64,000 bases of DNA from Phascolarctobacterium sp. (GTDB lineage: Bacteria; Bacillota; Negativicutes; Acidaminococcales; Acidaminococcaceae), in contig JAGAPX010000005.1 in the NCBI GenBank assembly GCA_017623055.1, positions 1 through 64,000 on the forward strand. The letters are read 5' to 3'. Every line of letters begins with the position of its first letter. Position 1 is the first letter of the stretch. Shown here in pieces: positions 36,303 through 45,196 of this stretch. The notes under the pieces were generated by a model. The model saw only the letters and a list, made by a program, of their open reading frames with translations. It had not been told where the DNA came from and ran no database searches. Position numbers and translations under genes: made by a program.

Positions 36303-37863
36303 ATTCAGCAAATCCTCCTGTTAATTTATTTGGTACAATTGGAAGCATTTTATTTTCTCTTTCGAGTTGAATAGCGTTGGTTTCGTAGTCTCCACCGCCC
36401 ATTTCCAAAGTGACTTGTTCACGAGTTTTAAAACCTTCTGCTACTTGCATTGCAGCAGCCGCAACTTCTTTAGTTGGGTCGAGTTGTGCCTGAACGGGTC
36501 CAATCCATCTTGTACCGCACCACGCAGCCTTAATTGCTGGGTCAGTAAAGAAGCCGGGAGCTTTAATTCGACCGATGGCCACAGCTTCGGAAAGCCATAA
36601 CTCATATACTGGTTGGCAAAAATCATCAATAAACCAAGAACGGCGCATTTTGAAAGCTTCCCAAGCTTCGGATAATGCAGCTCGTGAAGCAGAATAACTT
36701 TTATTGAATTCTTTAACGAGTACATCGTGCGGTAATTCTAATGCTGCGCCAACTAATCGACATAAAGTAGATACGAAAGCATCGAAGCCTGCGGTTGGAA
36801 TATTAGGATTACCAAAATGTACCTTTTCGCCAACATCAAGCATGTTAACTGTGCCAGGGCCAAGTTCGTACTCGTTAGGACTTTTAGAGATACCACCGTC
36901 TTGTGTCTGTGGGTTGGAGGTAGGAACGCCCGCAATATCACCGGTACCAACCTCATTAAGAGGATTTTCGGAAGTATCAGCAGTAGTTTCAATCCATGCC
37001 GTGAAAAATGATTGAATGAGTGCTGCCATCAATTCACTTTCGGTATATCTGCGTAGTTGCAAAATTGTTTCGATTACTGGTGCTAAAAAAGGAACGCCTC
37101 GATACTGGTCGGGGCGCTCTGTGCTCATAATGTGAAAGATGTTAGGCATATTGCTTTCTTTGCCGTATGCTAATACTCTCGTCCATTTACTTTGGGTTGC
37201 CGTTAGCTGATTAGGATAATTGTTGCAGATGTGATAAGCAACAATTTTTCCGTTTTTATCAACTTCCACACCATCGTAAATCTTATTATTGTCTTCAGTT
37301 TCGCCTGTAGTATTGGAAATTACAGACATAAGCTTTACGCCGCCTTTGGTTGGTGTGGAAATTCTATCGGCTTCGATTAGATGTAGCCGGAGGGTATAAG
37401 GGTTTTCTTTAGTGGCATCTTCTCTTTTGACGAGTGCAAAACAGTCACCGCTAAGAAGCCATGATATCAAAGCTAATTGTTGAAGGCTTGCAAAGTTATT
37501 GATTCCGAGTGCATCACAATTTTGCTTTTTAGACGACCAAAGTTTAAACTCAGCTTCGGTTTTCTTTTGCCATACCTTGGCTTCTTCGTTGGAAATGCCG
37601 AGAACTTCGCTATTAACGATACTCTTGAGCTTTAAGCCCATACCAATAATTTTGGTACGGTTCGTGTTAATGGCGCTCGTGGCAATAGGGGAAGACATAT
37701 ATAACATTCGAGAACGCTGGCGAAGCGTTGAATTATTATCGTTAATGTCCTCGTTTGGAGCACCGCTGTTAGGTATGAAGCCACGCAAGGCACGCTTTTT
37801 ATAACTTGCGCCTGCTTCGGAATACCCTTTTGCGAAAACTGTTCTTTTTTGTCTTGGTCTCAT
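36283..37863 (-). CDS. Portal protein, lambda gpB family
   Basis: A 526-aa portal forming the dodecameric DNA entry ring. The N-terminal basic MRPRQKRTVFAKGYSEAGAS, then RQRSRMLYMSSPIATSAINT, the SGDCFALVKRED segment, RPDQYRGVPFLAPVIE and NKSYSASRAALSEAWEAFKMR are all family hallmarks. ATG 37863 with GGCGGTGA upstream is preferred to a longer frame that would overlap the gpW-like gene. Confidence 0.93.
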   Translation of the reverse strand: MRPRQKRTVFAKGYSEAGASYKKRALRGFIPNSGAPNEDINDNNSTLRQRSRMLYMSSPIATSAINTNRTKIIGMGLKLKSIVNSEVLGISNEEAKVWQKKTEAEFKLWSSKKQNCDALGINNFASLQQLALISWLLSGDCFALVKREDATKENPYTLRLHLIEADRISTPTKGGVKLMSVISNTTGETEDNNKIYDGVEVDKNGKIVAYHICNNYPNQLTATQSKWTRVLAYGKESNMPNIFHIMSTERPDQYRGVPFLAPVIETILQLRRYTESELMAALIQSFFTAWIETTADTSENPLNEVGTGDIAGVPTSNPQTQDGGISKSPNEYELGPGTVNMLDVGEKVHFGNPNIPTAGFDAFVSTLCRLVGAALELPHDVLVKEFNKSYSASRAALSEAWEAFKMRRSWFIDDFCQPVYELWLSEAVAIGRIKAPGFFTDPAIKAAWCGTRWIGPVQAQLDPTKEVAAAAMQVAEGFKTREQVTLEMGGGDYETNAIQLERENKMLPIVPNKLTGGFAEYEGDEE

Positions 37864-37876
37864 ATTTTCACCGCCT

Positions 37877-38131
37877 TTACCAATCACGAGGGATAACGCC
37901 CAATGATTTACGAGGGCGTTTTTTGTTAAGTAAGGCGGTAAGTTCATCAATCTTTCGTTCGGCAGCTTCGATTTCATCTTTGATTTCCGGCAAATCGAAA
38001 CGGGTAAGTTCTCTATTATTGATACGATAAGATTTAACACCACCGTCCAATAATTTGAGGTAGGCTTCCCTAAGAGCAGTTAAGGTTTTTTTCCAAAACT
38101 CTAATCTTGCTTTTAATTCGGTTGAATCCAT
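37877..38131 (-). CDS. gpW/DUF6148-like small head protein
   Basis: An 84-aa charged helical protein located between terminase and portal, where lambda has gpW. The pattern ELKARLEFWKKTLTALREAY, the beta hairpin SYRINNRELTRFDLPEI, and a second helix match this small head-tail joining group. ATG 38131 is used; it overlaps the terminase stop region. GAGG lies about 10 bp upstream. Confidence 0.75.
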   Translation of the reverse strand: MDSTELKARLEFWKKTLTALREAYLKLLDGGVKSYRINNRELTRFDLPEIKDEIEAAERKIDELTALLNKKRPRKSLGVIPRDW

Positions 38132-38133
38132 TT

Positions 38134-40059
38134 TCACCAATCCTCATAATAATTATTTTTTCTCTTCTTTTTAGGCAGAGTTTTTTTAGGTTGCTGCATT
38201 GGAATATCAGCAACAGCAATTCCTCTTGCTTGCTTAATCCTGCGGTCAATAGCATCTAAGTTGGCAGACAATGCTCTAAAAGCTGCCATTGCGTAGTTTC
38301 GGCAGTCTAGAGGTTCGTTGCGTTCGTGTCCGGGGATTTTTTCCCATGCCCAAGGATTTTTGCGTTCAGTTTTGTAAACGAGCCGTTCTGATAAGAGTCC
38401 TTGAAAATATGTAGCTCCATAATCATCACGTTTTGGAAAATGACAATACTTCGGACCAGGCGTTTGGACTCGCAAGTTATCCATAATAATCTGCTTTCCT
38501 GAGTCTACGCCAAGTTTGTACCACCAACAGTCACCTATGTTTCTGCCGTGTATAAATATTTTTTGTTTCTTAGGCGGTGCGGTGTAAGGAATATCAAGGC
38601 CAGCATACCCTTTGATAGCAAAAACTTTCTTTCCTATCCTGTCACGGCATTGTTCACGCACGTTCTGCGTAAAGTGACCGCCTTCGTCGCAAAATGAAAG
38701 CGATACCTTAAGGCCGATATCATCAGAAAAATGAAAAACTCTATCAAAGACTTGCTCGTCAAGTTTTCTCCACACTGCCGGATCGTCAGGTCTCCCCATA
38801 ACGATAGATTTCTCAATGCCCCAAGTTTCCCCGAAATGTCCGTGGCCAACTACTTCGTATTCCATACGGTCGTCTTGCGTATCGATACCAGCAGTTAGAA
38901 CGAGAACTCCATCGGGGAGTTCAGCTTGATAATCTTCACGTCGTGCAAGCAGGCTATCTTCGTCTTGAATATCGCCTCGGTCTTCCCAAAGTTCACCGAA
39001 AGCTGTATTGTAGACAACTTGCAATTTTTTTGAATTGCCTTTTGCATACAAGAATTTAAGGATAATGCCTTTCCACGTTGCCCATTTACTAACGAAAGCA
39101 TTGAGCCAAAATGAACGTACACCGTGTTCAAGTGCAATCGGATTATCAGCTTCCCATCTTGCAGGTTGTTTTTTCATTTCGCTTTCGGTAGAAATGTAAC
39201 CACAACTTGGGCAATGGTATGTGATGTTATACACCTTATAGGTTTTCTTGCCAGCAACAATGATTTCTTCATAGTCAAATCTAATGTCGCTGAATTTGAT
39301 TTCGTGGTATTTGCCACAACCAGGACAACGACTTTTCCAACGTTCTTGTGTGCCTTCGTAATATGAAGATTCTATTGCACTCGCACCTTTTATGGTTGGA
39401 GTAGAAACTTCTATTGCTTTGGCATTGTAGAACGTGGTTTGTCTGGCCATAGCCAACTCCCAAGGGTCACCTTCATTACCTGCAGATAATGCCCAACGGT
39501 CACGTTCATCACCGAAAACATATTTAATAGGCTTGGAAGCTAATGCGTGTGCTTCAGTAGAGCCACACATTGTAAGTATGCCGCCTGGATATGTTTTCTG
39601 AAGAATTGTGTTACCGCTATCTCGGCTTTTTGGTGAGGCAACTTTTCGCCTTAAAGTGGGACTGTCACGAATCATCGGAGCTATACGGAGTTTTGAGTAT
39701 TCCTTGGCATCTATTGTGGTTGGGTGAATAAAAAGAATTGAGCCGGGGTCTTGGTCTATGATGTAACCTATACCGTTGTTAATGAATTCTGATTTACCAA
39801 CTTGCGATGCTGCGACCAAGATTATTCGTCGTACTCTTGGGTCTGTAAATGAATTCATTGGCTCAACCAAATACGGAGTTCTACTGTTTCGCCATGGTCC
39901 AGGTTCGGCACTACTTTCTGATGAAAGCCTCCGATACTTTTCTGCCCATTCCGAAACAGTCAAATTGTCTGGCGGTTTGAGCCCTGCAACAATACGTTCA
40001 ATCGTCTTGTTAAGATTGGCGAGTTGAACTTTAGAGGGAGGATTATTCTTCTTCGTCAT
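38134..40059 (-). CDS. Terminase large subunit, lambda gpA (GpA) family
   Basis: A 641-aa packaging motor. The N-terminal ATPase region has VAASQVGKSEFINNG (Walker-A-like) and the LFIHPTTIDAKEYSK block. A zinc-knuckle-like RCPGCGKYHEI and CPSCGY follow. The nuclease domain carries GIDTQDDRMEYEV, where GxDxQ supplies the metal-binding Asp. The C-terminal tail is basic. It overlaps the small-subunit gene by 17 bp. GpA-type terminases normally act at cos sites. Confidence 0.94.
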   Translation of the reverse strand: MTKKNNPPSKVQLANLNKTIERIVAGLKPPDNLTVSEWAEKYRRLSSESSAEPGPWRNSRTPYLVEPMNSFTDPRVRRIILVAASQVGKSEFINNGIGYIIDQDPGSILFIHPTTIDAKEYSKLRIAPMIRDSPTLRRKVASPKSRDSGNTILQKTYPGGILTMCGSTEAHALASKPIKYVFGDERDRWALSAGNEGDPWELAMARQTTFYNAKAIEVSTPTIKGASAIESSYYEGTQERWKSRCPGCGKYHEIKFSDIRFDYEEIIVAGKKTYKVYNITYHCPSCGYISTESEMKKQPARWEADNPIALEHGVRSFWLNAFVSKWATWKGIILKFLYAKGNSKKLQVVYNTAFGELWEDRGDIQDEDSLLARREDYQAELPDGVLVLTAGIDTQDDRMEYEVVGHGHFGETWGIEKSIVMGRPDDPAVWRKLDEQVFDRVFHFSDDIGLKVSLSFCDEGGHFTQNVREQCRDRIGKKVFAIKGYAGLDIPYTAPPKKQKIFIHGRNIGDCWWYKLGVDSGKQIIMDNLRVQTPGPKYCHFPKRDDYGATYFQGLLSERLVYKTERKNPWAWEKIPGHERNEPLDCRNYAMAAFRALSANLDAIDRRIKQARGIAVADIPMQQPKKTLPKKKRKNNYYEDW

Positions 40060-40597
40060 TACTCATACTGCTTTCCCAATTTTGACGTTCTCGCACACGT
40101 TCTGCGTATTTTCCAGGGTCATACTTGTAATGGCTCATTTCCTCCATTATTTTGTAGACTTCCGACCTAAGAATTTCAGCTACTTTAGCTGGATTATCGA
40201 CTTCGGCCACATCAACAGCTACTCTGCCAGGCAAAGAAGAAAGACGCTCTCGCATAAAGATAATTAAATCACCCGTAAATGCTTCAACATCTTCGGAACG
40301 GTGCATTTTCCCTTGAAGTTCCTTTGCTTCAAGTACCGCCTTGATAGCTTTTGCTTTTTTTAGCGATACTTCGGCTTCGGCTCTGTCTTCATCTGTTTTT
40401 GTAGGCTTTGATTTTTGGTTTGCACCAGCAATAAAAGCTTGAACAGACTTGCAAAGCAGGAAACAGCCAGTCGATACCTTTTCCAACACACCATCTTCGG
40501 CAAGTTGACGAACACGTCTGCCAGTTATACCCAAAACACAGGCTAATTCACTCGTATTAACTTCTGTTTCAAGCGTAATCTTGTCTTGCTTTGCCAT
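40043..40597 (-). CDS. Terminase small subunit (Nu1-like)
   Basis: A 184-aa DNA-packaging protein. The N-terminal winged HTH (TSELACVLGITGRRVRQLAEDG, shown as ELACVLGITGRRVRQLAE) recognises packaging DNA. A central Lys/Glu coiled-coil (AEVSLKKAKAIKAVLEAKEL) precedes a C-terminal helical part. The family is Nu1-type. AAAAGGAG precedes the ATG. It partners the GpA-type large subunit. Confidence 0.88.
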   Translation of the reverse strand: MAKQDKITLETEVNTSELACVLGITGRRVRQLAEDGVLEKVSTGCFLLCKSVQAFIAGANQKSKPTKTDEDRAEAEVSLKKAKAIKAVLEAKELQGKMHRSEDVEAFTGDLIIFMRERLSSLPGRVAVDVAEVDNPAKVAEILRSEVYKIMEEMSHYKYDPGKYAERVRERQNWESSMSNDEEE

Positions 40598-40864
40598 AAA
40601 TTATTACTCCTTTTTATATTAAAAAACTGTGAAAGGTGGGAACGGAAATGCCCCGATTTCACATTACTAACTGAACGAAATTTGGGGTCGTGCGAGCCTC
40701 ACGTAAAGGGGTGGGGGTTTTACAGTACCTAAAGACAATAAAACACGTTCACTGGCTAAGCTGGTCGCCTCCCACAGCTTAGTTTAGGCTTTGCGCAATA
40801 GAAACCCCGTCCCCGAAAGTCACCGCCTTAGAAACGGCTTCTTTCGAGCAACGGGTTTTGTCAT
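40598..40864. other. Non-coding region upstream of terS; candidate cos/packaging site
   Basis: A 267-bp gene-free stretch, the longest in the late region except for the DGR. It contains G/C-rich runs and an 8-bp inverted repeat CTAAGCTG/CAGCTTAG (40756-40763, 40775-40782, 11-bp spacer). In phages with Nu1/GpA-type terminases the cos site lies just upstream of the small-subunit gene, so packaging is the likely role. No cleavage site can be assigned by eye. Confidence 0.4.
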
Positions 40865-41386
40865 TTATACATAAGTTAGGATTTCAGCCTTGCTATATGT
40901 TTCGCCTTTGGCCATCATTGCAATAAATTCTTCTTTGGAGAAGTCACTTAATCTGAAGATTTCTTCTGGCTTCATTCCAAGTTGCTTTGATATCTCTGCC
41001 GTTGTCTTACCACTCTCAATGAGTTTTTTGACAATGGCTTTCATCGGTTCCAAAAGGTGTGTGCCTCTTGCTCTGTTGTGGGTAATAGTTCCATACATAT
41101 CTTCGGCTTCGTCGCCATGGGCGACAACTACCACAGGAACTTTACCACCGAGCTTGGTTTTTAACGGCTCACGCCCAGCTACCGTCCAACGATGAAAACC
41201 GTCGATGATTGTGTAATCTGGTCTTACAACGATAGGTAATGTCCAACCGTTGGTTTCAATGGATTGCACTAAAAGCTTTAGGTTTTCTTCGCTAACTTTG
41301 TTAGGGTTGTACGAATTGGCTTTGAGTTTATCGTGGTCTACCCATTGCAGGGAAGAAAGCGGTCCAAACAAATCAATGTTGCTCAT
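40865..41386 (-). CDS. ParB-like nuclease-domain protein, IbrB type
   Basis: A 173-aa ParB/Srx-fold protein. The core is TIIDGFHRWTVAGRE (a variant of the ParB GHRR motif), followed by NRARGTHLLEPMKAI and an HTH-like C-terminus (TAEISKQLGMKPEEIFRL). Its partner upstream is a PAPS-reductase-like protein (41383-42546), overlapping by 4 bp. This IbrA/IbrB-type pair recurs in phages and enterobacterial islands. Its biochemical role is not established. Confidence 0.8.
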   Translation of the reverse strand: MSNIDLFGPLSSLQWVDHDKLKANSYNPNKVSEENLKLLVQSIETNGWTLPIVVRPDYTIIDGFHRWTVAGREPLKTKLGGKVPVVVVAHGDEAEDMYGTITHNRARGTHLLEPMKAIVKKLIESGKTTAEISKQLGMKPEEIFRLSDFSKEEFIAMMAKGETYSKAEILTYV

Positions 41387-42546
41387 TCATTCTCACCACC
41401 TTCCGTGTGGCGGAACTTCTTGGCGTAAGCCGCATAATTTGTATAGACATCTTGATACACCGCACGAAGCGAACGTATCTTAGGGTCGCCTGCAACAAGA
41501 GCGTCATACATTTTACGGTAATCTCTCTGTCGAGCCATTCCGTCCAATTTTTGGTAAGCACGTCTGTATTGTGCTGCAACGTATTGAGTTGTCGGATTAG
41601 TAAAGTGTTTTGCGTGGTCTACAAAAAGCATTCTGCGCAACAGTTCTTTATAATCTTTCTTTTCGTAGTCCTCGTTCTTACGCCTTACCTTAGAACTACG
41701 CTTGTACCATTCGCTATCCCAATAAAGCATTACAAGGTAAGCATTCGGCTCCCTGCGTTCGATGCGACTCCACAAATCGGGATTGGTTTCAGCTACATGC
41801 TTTAAGCCACGTAAGCTATCTGCACCGAAGAAGTTGGATATGCGGAGTGATCGTCTGCTTTCGCCAGCTTGGTACATCCAAATATAAGCTTCTGGAATAT
41901 CCAGTTTGTTATCTCGAATATAAAGCCAAACATCTTTGTCTTTCCAATCATAAATTGGGTAGATTGTGTTTGAGCCGGTAATGCCTTTCTTGCCGAGATT
42001 AAGACGACTCATATATTGCAAGCGTTGTACTGACTCTGCAGCTCTAACGCCAGTCAACATAATTCCGTCTTTTGTTGTTCTAAGTAGGAAGCTTTGGTAA
42101 TTTTCTTTACCGATGCCCAAAAGGTAAGGGCTGTTCATAATGGCGAACGGTGGTGGCTTGCGTACCCAAATATTTTCTTTTCCGGGTTCCCAAGTAATCC
42201 ACGTTTCGCTATTCTGCAGATGATTAAAACAGGAAACTTGTTTTAAGGGGAGGCAATACCATAGAAAATCTTTGCAACCAGCAAGCAGAAATTTCTTGCG
42301 CCAGTCAAGCATAGAATCAATGCAACAATCATAAATGGCTTCTTCGTCAACAAAGATTAAAGTCAACTGTTTAGGATTTATTTCGCCTTTCCGTATAAGT
42401 TGATAAACGATGTTGGCCATACAGATTGAGTCTTTGCCACCCGATAAGCTCATATACACTGGCAAGCCGTTAGAAAATACATTTTTAATTCGCAGTATCG
42501 CAGCTTCGACAACCGTCATACTGCTTTGCTTACGAATTACAGCCAT
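41383..42546 (-). CDS. PAPS-reductase-like ATP pyrophosphatase, IbrA/DUF3440 type
   Basis: A 387-aa adenine-nucleotide alpha-hydrolase. The PP-loop is YMSLSGGKDSICMAN (about residues 31-45). IYPIYDWKDKDVWLYI is the second conserved block, followed by a long basic C-terminal region characteristic of the IbrA/DUF3440 group. Such enzymes adenylate or sulfurate substrates; DndC is a DNA-modifying relative. The substrate here is unknown. It is the second PAPS-reductase-like gene in this cassette and overlaps both ParB-like neighbours. Confidence 0.85.
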   Translation of the reverse strand: MAVIRKQSSMTVVEAAILRIKNVFSNGLPVYMSLSGGKDSICMANIVYQLIRKGEINPKQLTLIFVDEEAIYDCCIDSMLDWRKKFLLAGCKDFLWYCLPLKQVSCFNHLQNSETWITWEPGKENIWVRKPPPFAIMNSPYLLGIGKENYQSFLLRTTKDGIMLTGVRAAESVQRLQYMSRLNLGKKGITGSNTIYPIYDWKDKDVWLYIRDNKLDIPEAYIWMYQAGESRRSLRISNFFGADSLRGLKHVAETNPDLWSRIERREPNAYLVMLYWDSEWYKRSSKVRRKNEDYEKKDYKELLRRMLFVDHAKHFTNPTTQYVAAQYRRAYQKLDGMARQRDYRKMYDALVAGDPKIRSLRAVYQDVYTNYAAYAKKFRHTEGGENE

Positions 42547-43169
42547 ATTGTTTCACCACATTTCGGGCAAATTACATAATGGCCTTGAGGAGCGTTTTCT
42601 TTAAGCGGTGCAGGGGAAACTGTGGGGGAGGGTGTTTCATAAGCAGGCTGGGGCAAATCCTGTTGAGGCAAAGCCTGTTTTGCTTCTTGTCTCTCGTAGT
42701 TTTCCCTTGCTTCAATGAGGGTTTCTTTTCTTTCCTCGTCAATAATGCCGTAATCGGCCATCATTGTATCAACATTATCTAAATCAGCGGTTAAGGTTGA
42801 TAGTAAGTCGTGGTCATAGCCGGGAACATCTAAGTCGTCACCAAGGTCACGAATGAGGCGGTCGAACGCCGCCATATCATCAACGCCTAAATCGAAGATG
42901 CGATTGTCGGAAAGCATCATTTTCTTTTTCTGCTTATCCGATAAATTATATTTCACATAGCAATATGCTTCTTCAAAACCTGCTTCCTGCATAGCTTTAA
43001 AGAGACCATTGCCAATCCAGATTACGTTATGCTCGTCAATAACAATCGGTTTAAGCTGACCGTTTTGCTTCAAGGAGCGAACGTACTCTTTTATTTGTTT
43101 ATCTGGGTGCATACGCACGTTATCCGGATTTAATTTGAGTTCAGATAGTTTTTTGGTGATAATCTCCAT
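42537..43169 (-). CDS. ParB-like domain protein with C-terminal zinc-knuckle
   Basis: A 210-aa protein. The N-terminal ParB/Srx domain has LSELKLNPDNVRMHPDKQI and VIWIGNGLFKAMQEAGF, where GNGLFKA replaces the usual GHRR. A Pro-rich linker (about 165-195) leads to CPKCGETIW, half of a zinc ribbon. It is sandwiched between two PAPS-reductase-like genes, with stop-start overlaps (TAATG). It resembles phage ParB-domain proteins found with DNA-modification genes. Enzymatic activity is unproven. Confidence 0.78.
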   Translation of the reverse strand: MEIITKKLSELKLNPDNVRMHPDKQIKEYVRSLKQNGQLKPIVIDEHNVIWIGNGLFKAMQEAGFEEAYCYVKYNLSDKQKKKMMLSDNRIFDLGVDDMAAFDRLIRDLGDDLDVPGYDHDLLSTLTADLDNVDTMMADYGIIDEERKETLIEARENYERQEAKQALPQQDLPQPAYETPSPTVSPAPLKENAPQGHYVICPKCGETIWL

Positions 43170-43957
43170 TACTTGTCACTTCCTTTCTTTTCGAGGAAGC
43201 AACGAGCACTTTCGATTACATCAGCTGCAGCCACCAAAATACTTGAATCAATTTCATAAACTTCTTCATAACCCTGCTCTAAACTGGACATATACATTCG
43301 AGATGGCCAAGGGTGAGTGCCACACTTGAAGCCGTCTTTCCATTCATAAATAGGCGGTAATGGCAGATTATGATAATGAATATAAGCCAAAATCATTTCG
43401 TGTGGCCAGTCAGCTAATGGAGAGTATCTCACTTCGCCAGTTGACTTTGTAATAATGTTGTTTGTACCAACAAAATTGCCGTCAGCCTTTCTGTGTCCAA
43501 CCAAAATCATATCAAGCTTTTTATCGAAGAAGTATTTTGTAAATGCTGCTCTTTGTACGCCTTGATACCATTTGTTGAGATTTGCACCTTTAGGGAATAA
43601 CATATGCGGACGATCAGCTAACCATTTTAAATCTTGGCCAGTGTTGATTACTTCGCAGTTAGCAGGCTTATTATCCATACACCATTTCAAGAATGCAGGA
43701 TATTCCAAGTCGGTATGTGCAAACATACAATTAGTGATACCAAGATTGGAGCAGATGTCAGCTAAAACAATACTGTCTTTGCCACCGCTCCAACAAAAAG
43801 CGATATTTTTACCTTTGGTAATTTTCTTAATGGCTTTGTTTACAATAGCAACTGCTTCGTCCAGTTCTTCACGAGAAACCAACTCTTCGATACGTTCAAT
43901 AGCTTCAAGCCATTTCGCATTATCGCTCGTTTGTTTTCTACCAAGAATTTTAATCAT
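43169..43957 (-). CDS. PAPS-reductase-family protein (first copy)
   Basis: A 262-aa ATP-pyrophosphatase-fold protein. An N-terminal helical region leads to the PP-loop IAFCWSGGKDSIVLADI (about residues 52-68) and a later LVGHRKADGN plus YSPLADWPHEMILAYI, both typical for PAPS reductase/DndC-like proteins. It is paired with the ParB-like gene 42537-43169, forming the first of two such pairs. Sequence outside the PP-loop differs from the second copy, so they are not simple duplicates. Confidence 0.85.
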   Translation of the reverse strand: MIKILGRKQTSDNAKWLEAIERIEELVSREELDEAVAIVNKAIKKITKGKNIAFCWSGGKDSIVLADICSNLGITNCMFAHTDLEYPAFLKWCMDNKPANCEVINTGQDLKWLADRPHMLFPKGANLNKWYQGVQRAAFTKYFFDKKLDMILVGHRKADGNFVGTNNIITKSTGEVRYSPLADWPHEMILAYIHYHNLPLPPIYEWKDGFKCGTHPWPSRMYMSSLEQGYEEVYEIDSSILVAAADVIESARCFLEKKGSDK

Positions 43958-44952
43958 AATTGCACCGCCTTTCTTTTTTCAATGGTTGCCCAAAGATAAG
44001 CAAAGGCAATGGCACCTACTATGAAGTAGATGCGAACAGAAGCCATCAATGTCCACATTCCCATTACTCCAAGTGGAATAAGGATATGCCAAAAAGCAAT
44101 GAGGCCAATATTGATTAAAAGGCCCATTTTCTTGCCAAAAGCAATATAAATACTGTACATTGAAGAACTCAAAGTAGAAGTACCGATAATGGTAATGAGT
44201 ACCGCTTTAATTAAATTCAGCACCGGTGAAAATTGAACCCAAGCGAGAGCGAAGATAATCAGCATATAGATGCCAAAAAATATGCCACCAAGAGTGAACG
44301 CTTTTTGCACGTCAATTTTCTTTGTGCCATCTTTATTATCTTCGTTGTAGTCCAAAATCTTAAAGAAGTATGGATAGGTAAAAGGACCAGGCAGCAAAAG
44401 AATGGATTTCCAAATACCTTGTGCCATAGGCTCATATTCAAGCCCCATGGAAATAGTATTGAAGTTTCCATGTGAATGAACGAGTGCAGCAATGGTTACA
44501 ATTACCGCAAGTAAGTAAACTACCAACCAACCGAAGCCGTCTGTTAGGACATTGCGTATCATTCCACAACGAAAAAGAATTATAAGAAAAATGATTGCTT
44601 CGGCATAAGCGATAAATGCGCCTGAATCTTCACCAAGAATGGTATCAGAGAAAACAGCTTGCATACCATTCATAGATAGCCAAGCTTGGAATACACACAT
44701 CAAACCGCAAATCCATAACATTATTTTGGAACTGAATACTTCTCTAAGTTTAGGAATTTTAAAAGCAAGGTAGCCAAATAAAATACAAGCTACAGTATTT
44801 CCGAATACCCAAATGGCAGAGGGGACAATACCATAGGTTTGAGTCATTGCTACGCCGTTCATCAGCGAGCCTATTCCTGCCCAAGTAGCACAAATGCTAA
44901 GAGCGTAGTACAGTAATGGATTGTTTTGAAATTTTTCTTTTATCGAAAACAT
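43954..44952 (-). CDS. Polytopic membrane protein at the start of the late operon
   Basis: A 332-aa protein with about ten membrane helices and no signal peptide. Transporter-like features include paired short helices with Gly/Pro breaks (LLLPGPFTYPYFF, TIIGTSTLSSSMYS). I do not recognise a family with confidence. It overlaps the first PAPS-reductase-like gene by 4 bp and has AAAGGAGG before its ATG, so it is part of the same unit. It may move a substrate of the ParB/PAPS-reductase cassette, or alter the envelope. Both are inference. Confidence 0.7.
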   Translation of the reverse strand: MFSIKEKFQNNPLLYYALSICATWAGIGSLMNGVAMTQTYGIVPSAIWVFGNTVACILFGYLAFKIPKLREVFSSKIMLWICGLMCVFQAWLSMNGMQAVFSDTILGEDSGAFIAYAEAIIFLIILFRCGMIRNVLTDGFGWLVVYLLAVIVTIAALVHSHGNFNTISMGLEYEPMAQGIWKSILLLPGPFTYPYFFKILDYNEDNKDGTKKIDVQKAFTLGGIFFGIYMLIIFALAWVQFSPVLNLIKAVLITIIGTSTLSSSMYSIYIAFGKKMGLLINIGLIAFWHILIPLGVMGMWTLMASVRIYFIVGAIAFAYLWATIEKRKAVQL

Positions 44953-45017
44953 TGTTTTCCTCCTTTATTTGCTGGTACACACTTTTACAGTTTGGCGGCG
45001 CTACAAAAGTTGTCCGT

Positions 45018-45055
45018 CCGTTACGCAAAGGAGAAACGTAACGGTAAATCCTCCT
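45018..45055 (-). promoter_or_regulatory. Leader hairpin of the late transcript
   Basis: Within the roughly 165-nt leader, CCGTTACG/CGTAACGG (45018-45025, 45037-45044) forms an 8-bp stem whose 11-nt loop contains CTCCTTT. That loop could pair with an AAAGGAGG just upstream (about 45048-45055 on the minus strand). A second stem-loop (GGCC-ended, about 45072-45097) lies further 5'. A role in translation or antitermination is possible but unproven. Confidence 0.4.
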
Positions 45056-45121
45056 TTCAGAAATAGTAATGGCCCTCCCGATACTTCGGAAAGGCCATCT
45101 GTGTTTAATTAGGATTTTGCA

Positions 45122-45192
45122 ATTATAATGATATCTTTATTTTTGCGTAACATCAAGTAACAGAGCGTAACAGTGCGTAACATCACGGAACA
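45122..45192 (-). promoter_or_regulatory. Candidate phage late promoter with 10-bp-phased activator repeats
   Basis: On the minus strand a TATAAT -10 box lies at 45122-45127. From the -35 position outwards lie five copies of a 6-bp element (plus-strand GTAACA at 45147, 45157, 45167, 45177; GGAACA at 45187), repeated every 10 bp exactly. The array begins just after the gene for a sigma-region-4-like regulator and precedes the late genes. This strongly suggests an activator-dependent late promoter. Confidence 0.7.
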
Positions 45193-45196
45193 AGTT

